Source: Pseudomonadota bacterium
GTDB lineage: Bacteria; Desulfobacterota; Desulfovibrionia; Desulfovibrionales; Desulfovibrionaceae
DNA length: 21,261 nucleotides
Assembly: GCA_023438245.1 (NCBI GenBank)
Contig: JAEXRD010000007.1
Location: forward strand, 1-21,261
Reading direction: 5' to 3'
Shown: positions 8,552 through 16,503 of the stretch, piece by piece
Layout of the letters: the number at the start of each line of letters is the position of its first letter
Numbering within the stretch: position 1 is the stretch's first letter
Notes under the pieces: model-generated
What the model saw: the letters and a program-made list of their open reading frames with translations, nothing else
Databases searched by the model: none
What the model was told of the DNA's origin: nothing
Program-made: the position numbers and the translations under genes

Positions 8552-10516
8552 ATGCCTGTTTTCTTCGCCATAGCGAGGGAGCTTCTCTTCCTCGTGCCGG
8601 GACTGGCCGCGGTCGGTCTCCTGGCCCACGCGCACCTGGAACTGCAGGCGAACCTGTGGAAGCTGGGTTTGTTCGTTCTGGGCTTCCTGCTGCTCCCGGC
8701 CTATGCGCTGGGCAGGCTGCTGCTACGCACCGGCTCGGGCTTCATGGAGCGCGTCTGCCTGGGCTACCCGGCGGCGCAGGCCCTGCTGTTCCTCACGGCC
8801 TGGGGCGGCTCGCGCCTGGGGCTGTCTTGGTGGGCCACGCTGGCCCTGCCTGCGCTAGGGTTGTACTCTATTTGGGATCTTTCGCGTCAGCCACGAGGAG
8901 ACAACCACTCCGACGCCTTTGCTGCCATGGCTGGCCCCGCTGCGGCGACCGTAGTCCTGGCCATCTTCTGCATCGGAAGCATCAAGCTCAATCCGCTTCC
9001 GATCAGTGGTATGCCGGTCGGGTACTATTCCGACGACGGACTCATGACCATGGGATCCTTCAGCGCACTCAAGGCCATCCTCTCTGGCGGGCATTTCATT
9101 GACGGGCGTTTCGGCGACCTCCCGGCCACCTACCACATCCTGCTCTTCGTGCAGAACGCCATGGCCCACCTTTTTTCCGGGGTGCACATGCTCTTTTTGC
9201 AGCTCTACTGCATGCCCGTGCTGAACTTGGCCATGCTGGGCAGCTGCATCGCCGTGGGCGCACGCAGGCTAGCAGGGTTCGGGCGCTGGCAAACGGCGCT
9301 GGTCCTGACGCTACTGCTGTTCACCTCCGGCTGGGACTTCATTGCCAACGGCTGGTTGCAGATTTTCTTCTACTACCACACTTTCACTGCCAGCCTCCTG
9401 GCCGCGCTCATGCTGGGCTTCACGCTCTTTGGCGTGTTGCACGAAAAAGGCGGGCGGCTTCCAGTTACTTACACTGTGCTGGCATTCCTGGCAGCCAGCG
9501 CGGCCAAGAGCGTAGTCATGCTCCAGGTGCCGCTTGCGCTGCTGCCTGTGCTGGCTTATCGCCTGTTCAAGCGCAGGATCGGGCGTGACGACCTGCTGTT
9601 CTCGGTGGGCGTATTGGTCACGGGGCTTGTGTTGCGCGCCATCGAATATCGCTCCACCGGCCAGCTCGTCTTCAAGAAATTCAACCTGTTCAACACGGCC
9701 ATGGACATCATCGTCCCAGGCGCGGAGCTGTTGCCCTATGCCGCGCTGCTGCTGGTGCTGGCCAACCAGGGCAGGCTGGCCGCCTTCAAGGTCGGGCTGC
9801 ACCGGCAGTACCTCATCTTCTGTACGGCGCTGTTCGCGCTTGCCGTGGTGCTCACCCGTAGCATCGAGTTCGTAGGCGGCGGCCAGTACTTCTACTGGTA
9901 CTCGCGCTATTATCTGCTCATCGGCGTGGCCGGGGCCCTGGACTGGGCCTTCGCCAGGCGCCTGCGCCCGGTGCTGGTCGCCACCGTCCTTGTGGTTCTG
10001 GCAGGCGTGGGCGGGTTTACTATTGCCGCCGGAGGCTTCTACCGCGACGCCAAGTCCTACACTGCCCTGGATGTGACCATGGACCGAGGCGAGTGGGACG
10101 GGCTGATGTGGGCCAACCGGAATTTGGAGGGCACGGCGAGGTTCGTCTGCAACCGCTTCGAGTTCATCGAGACGCGCAAGGGCCACGATATCCACCGGCC
10201 CTACTACGACTACCTTGCGGTAAGCGGCCTGTACGGCTACGCTTGGATCTTTGAGTGGCTAGACGAGCCCACGGCCAGGGAAATCAACCGGAGGCTGGAG
10301 AAGGTTCGCGCAGTTTGGAGCGCTAAAGATTCGGAGGCTCAGGCTGGGGCCCTGCGCAAGCTTCCCGTGGAATACCTTTTCGTAAGCAAGCGACAAACCC
10401 CTTACGACTTCACCGCGGTGGAGGGCATCAGCCGGGTGTACTCCAACCCCACCTTCGACATCTATGACATCCGGGGCGTGGCAGGCGCGCACCCGCAAGG
10501 CAGCGGAGGGCAGTGA
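8552..10516 (+). CDS. Large polytopic membrane protein, possible GT-C glycosyltransferase
   Basis: A 654-residue protein with roughly eleven to thirteen hydrophobic helices over residues 1-490 and a soluble C-terminal part of about 150 residues. After the fourth or fifth helix lies YYSDDG (158-163), an acidic pair in a predicted outer loop. GT-C glycosyltransferases that use lipid-linked sugars carry their catalytic acid in such a loop, so this role is possible, but I do not recognise the family with certainty; an O-antigen or sugar-chain membrane protein is the alternative. A GTG at 8549 is directly followed by ATG at 8552; the ATG is chosen because GGAG (8541-8544) is then 7 bases away. The stop is one base before the next start, implying translational coupling. 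Codon use differs from the genes upstream. Confidence 0.6.
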   Translation: MPVFFAIARELLFLVPGLAAVGLLAHAHLELQANLWKLGLFVLGFLLLPAYALGRLLLRTGSGFMERVCLGYPAAQALLFLTAWGGSRLGLSWWATLALPALGLYSIWDLSRQPRGDNHSDAFAAMAGPAAATVVLAIFCIGSIKLNPLPISGMPVGYYSDDGLMTMGSFSALKAILSGGHFIDGRFGDLPATYHILLFVQNAMAHLFSGVHMLFLQLYCMPVLNLAMLGSCIAVGARRLAGFGRWQTALVLTLLLFTSGWDFIANGWLQIFFYYHTFTASLLAALMLGFTLFGVLHEKGGRLPVTYTVLAFLAASAAKSVVMLQVPLALLPVLAYRLFKRRIGRDDLLFSVGVLVTGLVLRAIEYRSTGQLVFKKFNLFNTAMDIIVPGAELLPYAALLLVLANQGRLAAFKVGLHRQYLIFCTALFALAVVLTRSIEFVGGGQYFYWYSRYYLLIGVAGALDWAFARRLRPVLVATVLVVLAGVGGFTIAAGGFYRDAKSYTALDVTMDRGEWDGLMWANRNLEGTARFVCNRFEFIETRKGHDIHRPYYDYLAVSGLYGYAWIFEWLDEPTAREINRRLEKVRAVWSAKDSEAQAGALRKLPVEYLFVSKRQTPYDFTAVEGISRVYSNPTFDIYDIRGVAGAHPQGSGGQ

Positions 10517-10517
10517 C

Positions 10518-11090
10518 ATGAACGCAACAGATGAAGCTAGGTGCCTGGAGCAGGCCCTGGCACGTAAGTATGGGGTCTCGGTGCATGCCAGCGGTAAGGG
10601 CTATGAGCTTTTCATCCGCGAACTGGGACTGCGCCATACTTGCTCGAACCTGGCGACGGGCCATGCCGAGCTCCTGGCCAAAAAAGATGCGCTCATCCGC
10701 GACTTGGCAGCCGAGGGCCTTTGGGACTGGATCACCCCACCGGGCGTCCAAGCGGAACAGGAGCCCATGAAGACATGGCGCTGGCGTGACATGGCGCCAT
10801 TTCTCATTAAGTGCGCGTGTGTGGTATTGCTGGTATTGTGGATTTCCGCTCGAATTTCGAATGCCCTGCGTGACGTGGGGTGGGGCTTGGAGAAAAAGAT
10901 CGGCGATGTCATCATGCTTCAGGAAGACAAGGAACGCGCGCTGTTGCAACGTACCCGAGCCTTCGCCTCGAAGCTGCGGCCCTTCGTTCAGGAGCTCATG
11001 GTCGTTTTCAAATCCGATGCAGAGCTGGACGCCGCATCCAGCCCCCAGCCAGCAAGCGACATACCGTCCAAAGGCGCAGGGGAGCGCTGA
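10518..11090 (+). CDS. Small single-helix membrane protein of unknown function
   Basis: A 190-residue protein I do not recognise. The first 90 residues are predicted soluble and mostly helical, followed by a single hydrophobic helix at about 93-112 and a charged, helix-prone tail (about 120-170) that may form a coiled coil, ending in a Ser/Pro/Ala-rich stretch. The start at 10518 follows GGAGGG (10505-10510), and the gene begins one base after the stop of the large membrane protein, so it is real and coupled to it. It ends six bases before the flippase-like gene. The context suggests an accessory subunit of the membrane machinery on either side. Confidence 0.65.
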   Translation: MNATDEARCLEQALARKYGVSVHASGKGYELFIRELGLRHTCSNLATGHAELLAKKDALIRDLAAEGLWDWITPPGVQAEQEPMKTWRWRDMAPFLIKCACVVLLVLWISARISNALRDVGWGLEKKIGDVIMLQEDKERALLQRTRAFASKLRPFVQELMVVFKSDAELDAASSPQPASDIPSKGAGER

Positions 11091-11096
11091 GTCGAC

Positions 11097-12104
11097 ATGA
11101 CGCAGATCAAGATGAAGACTCCGGCCATGGAGCCGAGCTTGGCCATGCGTGCTCTCAAACTGGTCGTGCTAACTGCGCTGTTAGGGTACGTGGGCTACGG
11201 ATTACACAACCAGGCCGAAGCGCTCTCCGGGGCCCTGACCTTGCGCATGCTGGCCGCCCTAGCCGCAGCTGTGCTCTGCCTTCTGCTCAATCAGGTGGCC
11301 ATGGCCTGCCGCCAGTCACTACTGCTCAGCCACGTGGGCTCGCCGCTGCCCATGGGGCAGAGCCTGCGCATCATCCTGGCCGGACTGTTCGCCAACAACT
11401 TCATGCCCGCCGGGGTGGGCCACGATGTGGCGCGCATGGTGTTTCTGCGCGGCCACCACCAACAGACCACGGCCAGCCTGGGCGGGCTAGTTCTGCTAGA
11501 CCGCTTCCTGGGTCTCATGGGGCTCTCGGTACTGGCGGCCTGCTCCCTGCTCACGCTCTGGAACTGGTATCCGCTAGCCGTGCCGGGCGAGGCCGGACGC
11601 CTGCTCATCTCAGCTATGCTGATGCCACTGCCGCTGGGACTAACCATCCTGGCCCTGCGCCATGAGGCCACCTTCGAGAGGCTCTCCGGCCTAGCTGGGC
11701 GGTTGCCCTTGGGGGGCAAGATACAGAATTTGCTCGTGGGTATGCGGGCCTTCTCATCACGTAAGCGAGTGCTGCTTATGGCACTCGGCCTAGCCTCGCT
11801 AGGCTACGTCTTCGCAGTTGCGGGCGTGGCGCTCCTGGCCTGGGGAGTAAGCGACTTTCAGGGAGCCATTGGCAGCACGCTTGTCTCCCCATTAGTGTTT
11901 TTTGCCTCCTCCATCCCTGTGACGCCTTCCAATCTTGGCTGGACTGAGGCTGTGGCAGACGCTGCCTGGAACATTTTCGGGATGCACGGAGGGATGGTCG
12001 TTTTTATTTATTGGCGGATCGCCACTGGCATCACCTCGCTCCTAGGCTATTCTACATATTGTTCTTATCTAAACAGCACATTGGAGCTGAATAATGACCG
12101 TTGA
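11097..12104 (+). CDS. Flippase-like / LPG synthase transmembrane-domain protein
   Basis: A 335-residue protein with about eight hydrophobic helices. It shows the signature of the lysylphosphatidylglycerol-synthase transmembrane (YbhN-like, UPF0104) family: ANNFMPAGVGHDVARM from residue 99 and LLDRFLG from 133. In full MprF proteins this domain flips aminoacylated lipids; stand-alone versions are frequent in glycan loci, with an uncertain role in moving a lipid-linked substrate. No soluble aminoacyl-transfer domain is attached. The start at 11097 lies six bases after the previous stop, with GGGGAG upstream. It overlaps the next gene by 11 bases. The 3' end is distinctly AT-rich compared with the rest of the locus. 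Confidence 0.8.
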   Translation: MTQIKMKTPAMEPSLAMRALKLVVLTALLGYVGYGLHNQAEALSGALTLRMLAALAAAVLCLLLNQVAMACRQSLLLSHVGSPLPMGQSLRIILAGLFANNFMPAGVGHDVARMVFLRGHHQQTTASLGGLVLLDRFLGLMGLSVLAACSLLTLWNWYPLAVPGEAGRLLISAMLMPLPLGLTILALRHEATFERLSGLAGRLPLGGKIQNLLVGMRAFSSRKRVLLMALGLASLGYVFAVAGVALLAWGVSDFQGAIGSTLVSPLVFFASSIPVTPSNLGWTEAVADAAWNIFGMHGGMVVFIYWRIATGITSLLGYSTYCSYLNSTLELNNDR

Positions 12105-12978
12105 TGCGTTTATGGGTACACGGTTTGAAAAAAAATACACTCACTGTCCGGCATGCGACGGCGCAGATATTCCACAGTGCTATTCACTTAATGTTCCAGA
12201 TGCAACCATCGATTTTGCTCAATGCAAACAGTGTGGGCTGGTTTTTCAAAACCCCAAGATGACGATTGCTTTTTTGCAGCACACCTACGCAGCTACAAAC
12301 TATTTTGGCCATGAGCCGGACAAGGGGGACTCCGCATACACTGACTACACGGCCAACGACTGGCTGCGCATCCGCCAAAGCAGGGCACGCCTTGAACGGA
12401 TCATCCGCATCTCTGGCATTCGCAACGGTCGCCTGCTTGACGTTGGCTGCGCCACGGGGTTCTTTGCTTACGCTGCAACCTTGGCTGGCTTCTCCGCCAA
12501 GGGAGTGGAACCGGATTCGGGGATGTCCGAATTCGGGCGCAGAACTTACGGCCTGGACATTACTACTGCCACTCTTGAAAGTGCAAACATCCCACCCGGA
12601 GAGGCCGACATCGTCTCGGTCTGGGGCACCGACTCCCATTTCCAGCACCCGGTCGAGGGCTTTTCGCTTCTGGCCAAAGCATTGCGGACGGGGGGAGTTC
12701 TGGCCATGAACTACCAGGCGTTTGACCACCCTATTCGCCTTATCTTTCCTGGCATCAAAAAAAGCTGGAATGCCCTATTCAATCTCACGGACAGATCCCT
12801 CAACATCATCCTCAAGAAAGCTGGATTCACTATATTGCACCGTGGCGGAGAATGGCAGCGCGTCCCAATGTCGCATCTGCTCAAAGTACTCAAGCTGCCT
12901 CAGATCAATGCAATTGGACGGCTGCCACTGGTGCTTCCCGCCATTTCATACCGCTTTGTTGTCGCCAGGAAGGAATAA
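12094..12978 (+). CDS. SAM-dependent methyltransferase with N-terminal zinc ribbon, second copy of the architecture
   Basis: A 294-residue protein. Cys18, Cys21, Cys44 and Cys47 form a zinc-ribbon pattern, followed by a class I methyltransferase domain with motif I LLDVGCATG at 114-122 and the acidic post-I residues GVEPD. The later conserved region reads DIVSVWGTDSHFQHP, where most relatives have an EH pair after the strand, so the acceptor-side pocket may differ. The start at 12094 lies inside the end of the flippase-like gene (11-base overlap), with GGAG just upstream, indicating coupled translation. It is the most AT-rich gene in the window. It shares domain order, but not close sequence, with the protein at 7472. 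The target is unknown, probably a sugar or lipid-linked glycan. Confidence 0.8.
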   Translation: MTVDAFMGTRFEKKYTHCPACDGADIPQCYSLNVPDATIDFAQCKQCGLVFQNPKMTIAFLQHTYAATNYFGHEPDKGDSAYTDYTANDWLRIRQSRARLERIIRISGIRNGRLLDVGCATGFFAYAATLAGFSAKGVEPDSGMSEFGRRTYGLDITTATLESANIPPGEADIVSVWGTDSHFQHPVEGFSLLAKALRTGGVLAMNYQAFDHPIRLIFPGIKKSWNALFNLTDRSLNIILKKAGFTILHRGGEWQRVPMSHLLKVLKLPQINAIGRLPLVLPAISYRFVVARKE

Positions 12979-13012
12979 GCCCACAAAGCAGGGGCAACGT
13001 ATGGTGAACAGC

Positions 13013-13041
13013 AGGCCTTTAACTTATGACGCTGGTATTAT
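13013..13041 (+). promoter_or_regulatory. Candidate extended -10 promoter before asnB
   Basis: TGGTATTAT (13033-13041) matches an extended -10 element: TGN followed by TATTAT, five of six consensus bases. The -35 position (13013-13018, AGGCCT) is poor, which extended -10 promoters tolerate. It lies in the 146-base gap before asnB, the point where base composition returns to high GC. Confidence 0.45.
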
Positions 13042-13048
13042 CACACAC

Positions 13049-13123
13049 ATGAACAATCTTGCCCTGGTCGTCACAGCCTATACCAACCCACAGGGAGTCC
13101 CTCCCCGCCGCGAGGCCTCCTGA
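13049..13123 (+). CDS. Possible 24-residue leader peptide upstream of asnB
   Basis: ATG at 13049 opens a 24-codon frame that ends with TGA at 13121-13123, one base before the asnB ATG and through the asnB ribosome-binding region. The peptide begins MNNLALVVTAYTN. Its start coincides with the predicted transcription start of the extended -10 promoter, so it would be nearly leaderless. No ribosome site and no homology are recognised; it may be chance. Confidence 0.2.
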   Translation: MNNLALVVTAYTNPQGVPPRREAS

Positions 13124-13124
13124 C

Positions 13125-15017
13125 ATGTGCGGCATAGTCGGCTTCACCGGCCCGGCCAACCCGGAGCTGCTGCGCTCCATGAACCGGGCCATTGTCCACC
13201 GCGGGCCGGACGAGGACGGGGTCTTCGAGGCCGCGGGCATCAGCATGGCCATGCGGCGGCTGTCCATCGTGGACCTCTCCGGCGGCCGACAGCCCGTGGC
13301 CAACGAGACCGGCGATGTTCATCTCGTGTTCAACGGCGAGATTTACAACCACATGGATCTGCGCCGCGGGCTGGTGGAGCGCGGCCACTGTTTCCGCACC
13401 GACCACTCGGACACCGAGACCATCGTGCACCTGTACGAGGAGCGCGGCGCCCAGTGGCCCGCGCAGGCCAACGGCATGTTCGCCGTGGCCGTGTGGGACG
13501 CCCCCCGGCGCAGGCTGACGCTGACCCGCGACCGCCTGGGCAAGAAGCCGCTGTACTACGCCGTCATCGGCGGGGAGCTGGCCTTCGCCTCGGAGATCAA
13601 GTGCCTGCTGCTGCACCCGGCCCTGGGCCGCGAGTTGGACCCCACGGCCCTGTTCCAGTACCTGGGTCTGAAGAACACCAGCGCGCCCCGCAGCGTGTTC
13701 AAGCACATCCGCCAGCTGCCCGCCGGGCACAGTCTGGTCTGGCAGGAGGGCGCGCTCTCCATCGAGCCGTACTGGCAGGCCGACTTCTCGCCCCTGGAGA
13801 ACCCGCCCACTCTTGAGGAGGCCGCGGCGCACATCCGCCACCTGTTGGAGGACGCCGTGCGCCTGCGCATGGACTGCGACGTACCCTATGGGGCCTATCT
13901 CTCCGGCGGCGTGGACTCCTCCTCGGTGACGGCGTTGATGGCCCGGCTGCACGGCCAGCCGGTGAAGACCTTCTGCCTGGGCTATTCCGACGGGGCCACG
14001 GGTCAGTTCCAGGGCAAGGCCCAGGACATCCACTACGCCCGCGAGATGAGCCAGCGCCTGGGCACCGAACACCACGAGCTGATCATCGACGCGCCCTTCT
14101 TCGCCGAGAAGATGCCCGAGATCGTGCGCAGCTTCGACGAGCCCTTCTCCGGCACGGTGTCCACCTTCTTCCTGTCCATCCTCATCCACAAGCACGTGAA
14201 GGTGGCCCTCTCCGGCGACGGCGCGGACGAGCTTTTCGCCAGCTACCTGCCGCACCGCCTGGCCGTCCCGGTGGAGGCGCTGCTGGCCTTACGCGCCCGG
14301 GGCAAGACCGAACGCGACCACCTCGACGCCGCTGAACTGGCCCTGCTGGCGCCCTTCGACTCGCCCCAGCAGTTCGCTTTCCTCGCGCGCATCGCCGACG
14401 CCTCCCAGGCCGCCTGGCGCGACAAAATTGCCGTGTTCCCCCTGGAGGAGCGTCTGGCGCTGCTCTCCCCGGAGTTCCTGGCCGGAGTGCCCGGCGGAGA
14501 TCGCCACGACCCGTACACCGAACTGGAGGCGGGCCTCAGCGCCGGGGCCGACGCGCTCAACCGCGTGCTGGAGATCGACCAGGCCGAGCTGTTGCAGAAC
14601 CAGATCCTGCCCTTTGTGGACCGGCTCTCCATGGCCCACAGCATCGAGGTGCGCTGCCCCTTCCTGGACCACCGGCTGGTGGAGTACGTGAACCGCCTGC
14701 CGGGCGGGCTCAAGATCGGCGGCGAGCCGGGCAGGCCCGTGAACAAGCGCGTGCTCAAGGCCGCCGTGGCCGACCTGCTGCCGCCGGAGCTCATCGCCCG
14801 GCCCAAGGAGGGCTTCGTGCAGCCCATCTACACCTGGATGCACGGCGCGCTGAAGGACTGGACCCTTTCCTGCCTGGACGCGCTGCCACAGGGCATGTTC
14901 AACCCGGCCCCGCTCTACGCGCTGCGCCGGGGCTTCCTGGCGGGCGACACCTCGCTCAACGCCCGGGTGTGGAACCTGGCCTGCCTGGGGCTGTGGTGGC
15001 AGGAGCATAGCGCTTGA
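13125..15017 (+). CDS. asnB: Asparagine synthase (glutamine-hydrolysing) family amidotransferase
   Basis: A 630-residue enzyme of the AsnB family. The N-terminal class II glutamine amidotransferase domain requires Cys2 at the mature N-terminus, which fixes the start at 13125 (MCGIVGF) although the frame is open further upstream; FNGEIYNH is also present. The synthase domain carries the PP-loop SGGVDS at residues 260-265, which binds ATP, and a second conserved block SGDGADELF. The reaction is ATP-dependent transfer of glutamine ammonia to an activated carboxylate, aspartate in the classic enzyme. In surface glycan loci, members of this family often amidate a sugar uronate or an amino-acid substituent instead, so the substrate here is open. 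It heads block C, 34 bases before the acetyltransferase. Confidence 0.9.
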   Translation: MCGIVGFTGPANPELLRSMNRAIVHRGPDEDGVFEAAGISMAMRRLSIVDLSGGRQPVANETGDVHLVFNGEIYNHMDLRRGLVERGHCFRTDHSDTETIVHLYEERGAQWPAQANGMFAVAVWDAPRRRLTLTRDRLGKKPLYYAVIGGELAFASEIKCLLLHPALGRELDPTALFQYLGLKNTSAPRSVFKHIRQLPAGHSLVWQEGALSIEPYWQADFSPLENPPTLEEAAAHIRHLLEDAVRLRMDCDVPYGAYLSGGVDSSSVTALMARLHGQPVKTFCLGYSDGATGQFQGKAQDIHYAREMSQRLGTEHHELIIDAPFFAEKMPEIVRSFDEPFSGTVSTFFLSILIHKHVKVALSGDGADELFASYLPHRLAVPVEALLALRARGKTERDHLDAAELALLAPFDSPQQFAFLARIADASQAAWRDKIAVFPLEERLALLSPEFLAGVPGGDRHDPYTELEAGLSAGADALNRVLEIDQAELLQNQILPFVDRLSMAHSIEVRCPFLDHRLVEYVNRLPGGLKIGGEPGRPVNKRVLKAAVADLLPPELIARPKEGFVQPIYTWMHGALKDWTLSCLDALPQGMFNPAPLYALRRGFLAGDTSLNARVWNLACLGLWWQEHSA

Positions 15018-15051
15018 CATCGAACCCAGAACAGGCGAGCACTTGCCTGCC

Positions 15052-15576
15052 ATGCTGGAATCCGGCCCCATTTCCCTCAGGCCAATAACGCCGGACGAGC
15101 TGGACCAGACACGCGCCTGGGCCAACGACCCGGAGCTGCGCCGCCTGATCCTGCGCGTCGGCGATGTCACGCCCGAGGACCAACTGCGCTGGTACGAGCG
15201 GTTGCAGGTGGACGCCTCGCGTCGGGTTTTCGCGGTGTTCGAGCAGGGCCGTCATGTGGGGAACACCGGGCTCTATCATATCGACCACGCGCACAGACGC
15301 GCCGAATTCTGGATACTGCTTGGCGACGAGGACCGCCGGGGCCACGGGTTGGGTTCGACCGTCCTGGGGCTCATGCTCCGGCACGGTTTCGAGGAGCTGG
15401 GGTTGAACAAAATTTTCCTGCACGTGGGCGAGGGCAACTTGGCTGCGCGGCGGCTCTATGAACGGTTCGGCTTCCGCCAGGATTCCCTGCTGCGGGAGCA
15501 TTATCTTATCGAGGGGGCCTGGGTGAACGTCCTGGGCATGTCCCTGCTACGGAGCGAATACCATGGCCAAAAGTGA
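15052..15576 (+). CDS. GNAT-family N-acetyltransferase
   Basis: A 174-residue acyl-CoA-dependent acetyltransferase of the RimJ/RimL-like GNAT group. The pyrophosphate-binding loop RRGHGLGS is at residues 95-102, and the C-terminal NLAARRLYERFGF helix-strand is typical of the fold. The ANDPELRRL and LRWYERL region resembles enzymes that acetylate 4-amino nucleotide sugars (PseH-like), which would fit the dehydratase and aminotransferase at the end of the window. ATG 15052 is taken as the start; a TTG at 15043 in the same frame is the alternative, and the ribosome site (GGCGAG) is weak for both. The gene overlaps the following radical SAM gene by 14 bases. The acceptor is inferred from context only. 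Confidence 0.75.
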   Translation: MLESGPISLRPITPDELDQTRAWANDPELRRLILRVGDVTPEDQLRWYERLQVDASRRVFAVFEQGRHVGNTGLYHIDHAHRRAEFWILLGDEDRRGHGLGSTVLGLMLRHGFEELGLNKIFLHVGEGNLAARRLYERFGFRQDSLLREHYLIEGAWVNVLGMSLLRSEYHGQK

Positions 15577-16501
15577 CCTTTCCAAGGCTGACAGGACCCA
15601 GGAAGCCGTCGAGTTCCCGCGCGTGGTGCTCATCGACAACACCAACGCCTGCAACCTGCGCTGCTCCATGTGCGACCACCCCAACGTGAAGAACTACCGC
15701 AAGGTGCAGGTCATGGACATTGGCCTGTACAAGAAGATCATCGACGAGATCGCGGCGGAGAACCCGTCGGCGCGCGTCTGGGGCATCTTCTTCGGCGACC
15801 CATTCATGTGCCGCGACATTGCCCAGCGCATCAAGTACGGCAAGGATATGGGCCTGACCGACATGGTGTTGAACACCAACGGCGTGCTCATGAGCCCAGA
15901 GAAGGGCCGCGCGGTCATTGAGGCTGGGCTGGACGCGCTCTACGTGGGCATCGACGCCGCCACCGCCGAGACCTACGCCAAGATCCGCGTGGGCGGCGAC
16001 TACGACAAGGCCGTAAAGAACGTGCTGGCCTACCGAGACGCCCTACGCGAAATCGGTAAACCGCACCAGAAGCTCTTCGTGCAGTTCGTGGTCAGCGACA
16101 TCAACGAGGACCAAGTGGAGCCCTTTAAGGAGTTCTGGTCCGGCCAGGGCATCAACGTGAAAATCCGCCCCAAGGTGAGCTGGGCCGGGCTGGTGGACGC
16201 CCCCAATCTGGCAGACAACAGCCAGGTGGAACGCAAGCCCTGCTACTGGCTCATGCAGACCATCAACATCTGCGCCGATGGCCTCGTGGCCCTGTGTTCC
16301 GTGGACATCCACTGCCGCGTGCCCTGCGGCGACGTGAGCACCACCTCCATCAAGGAAGTGTGGCAGACCGGCCTGAGGGCCATGCGCGCCATGCACAAGG
16401 AAGGGCGCTTCAGCGAGTTGCCGGAAATGTGCCGCAACTGCTCCGACTGGCAGAGCGCCTACGCCGAGTACAAGCCCGCCGCGCAGACGCAGGAGAAATA
16501 G
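15563..16501 (+). CDS. Radical SAM protein with C-terminal cysteine-rich (SPASM-like) region, first of pair
   Basis: A 312-residue protein. Cys30, Cys34 and Cys37 (CNLRCSMC) form the CX3CX2C site that holds the 4Fe-4S cluster splitting S-adenosylmethionine. At the place of the usual GGE motif the sequence reads FFGDPF (76-81), so the normal SAM-contacting Gly-Gly-Glu is not recognisable. The C-terminal third contains Cys227, 237, 245, 251, 255, 290 and 293, enough for one or two auxiliary Fe-S clusters, with CRNCSDW at the end. The start at 15563 lies inside the acetyltransferase gene. Radical SAM/SPASM enzymes modify peptides or carry out sugar and cyclitol oxidations; here the glycan context favours a sugar substrate, which is inference. 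It is followed two bases later by a second such gene. Confidence 0.85.
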   Translation: MAKSDLSKADRTQEAVEFPRVVLIDNTNACNLRCSMCDHPNVKNYRKVQVMDIGLYKKIIDEIAAENPSARVWGIFFGDPFMCRDIAQRIKYGKDMGLTDMVLNTNGVLMSPEKGRAVIEAGLDALYVGIDAATAETYAKIRVGGDYDKAVKNVLAYRDALREIGKPHQKLFVQFVVSDINEDQVEPFKEFWSGQGINVKIRPKVSWAGLVDAPNLADNSQVERKPCYWLMQTINICADGLVALCSVDIHCRVPCGDVSTTSIKEVWQTGLRAMRAMHKEGRFSELPEMCRNCSDWQSAYAEYKPAAQTQEK

Positions 16502-16503
16502 CC

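Larger units (their letters stand above)
8440..13060. other. Segment of lower GC and altered codon use
   Basis: From just after the methyltransferase stop to just before asnB, the DNA uses CTA, TTA, GTA, ATA and AAT codons that are nearly absent on either side, and AT-rich runs appear, strongest at about 12000-12300 and 12740-12850. The four genes inside form one close-packed set. This was judged by eye, not computed. It suggests a module acquired separately from the flanking glycan genes. Confidence 0.55.

Noticed and set aside
15014..15019. TTGACA at the end of asnB as a promoter for the acetyltransferase
   Set aside because: No -10-like sequence follows at a suitable distance, and the genes are close enough to be co-transcribed.
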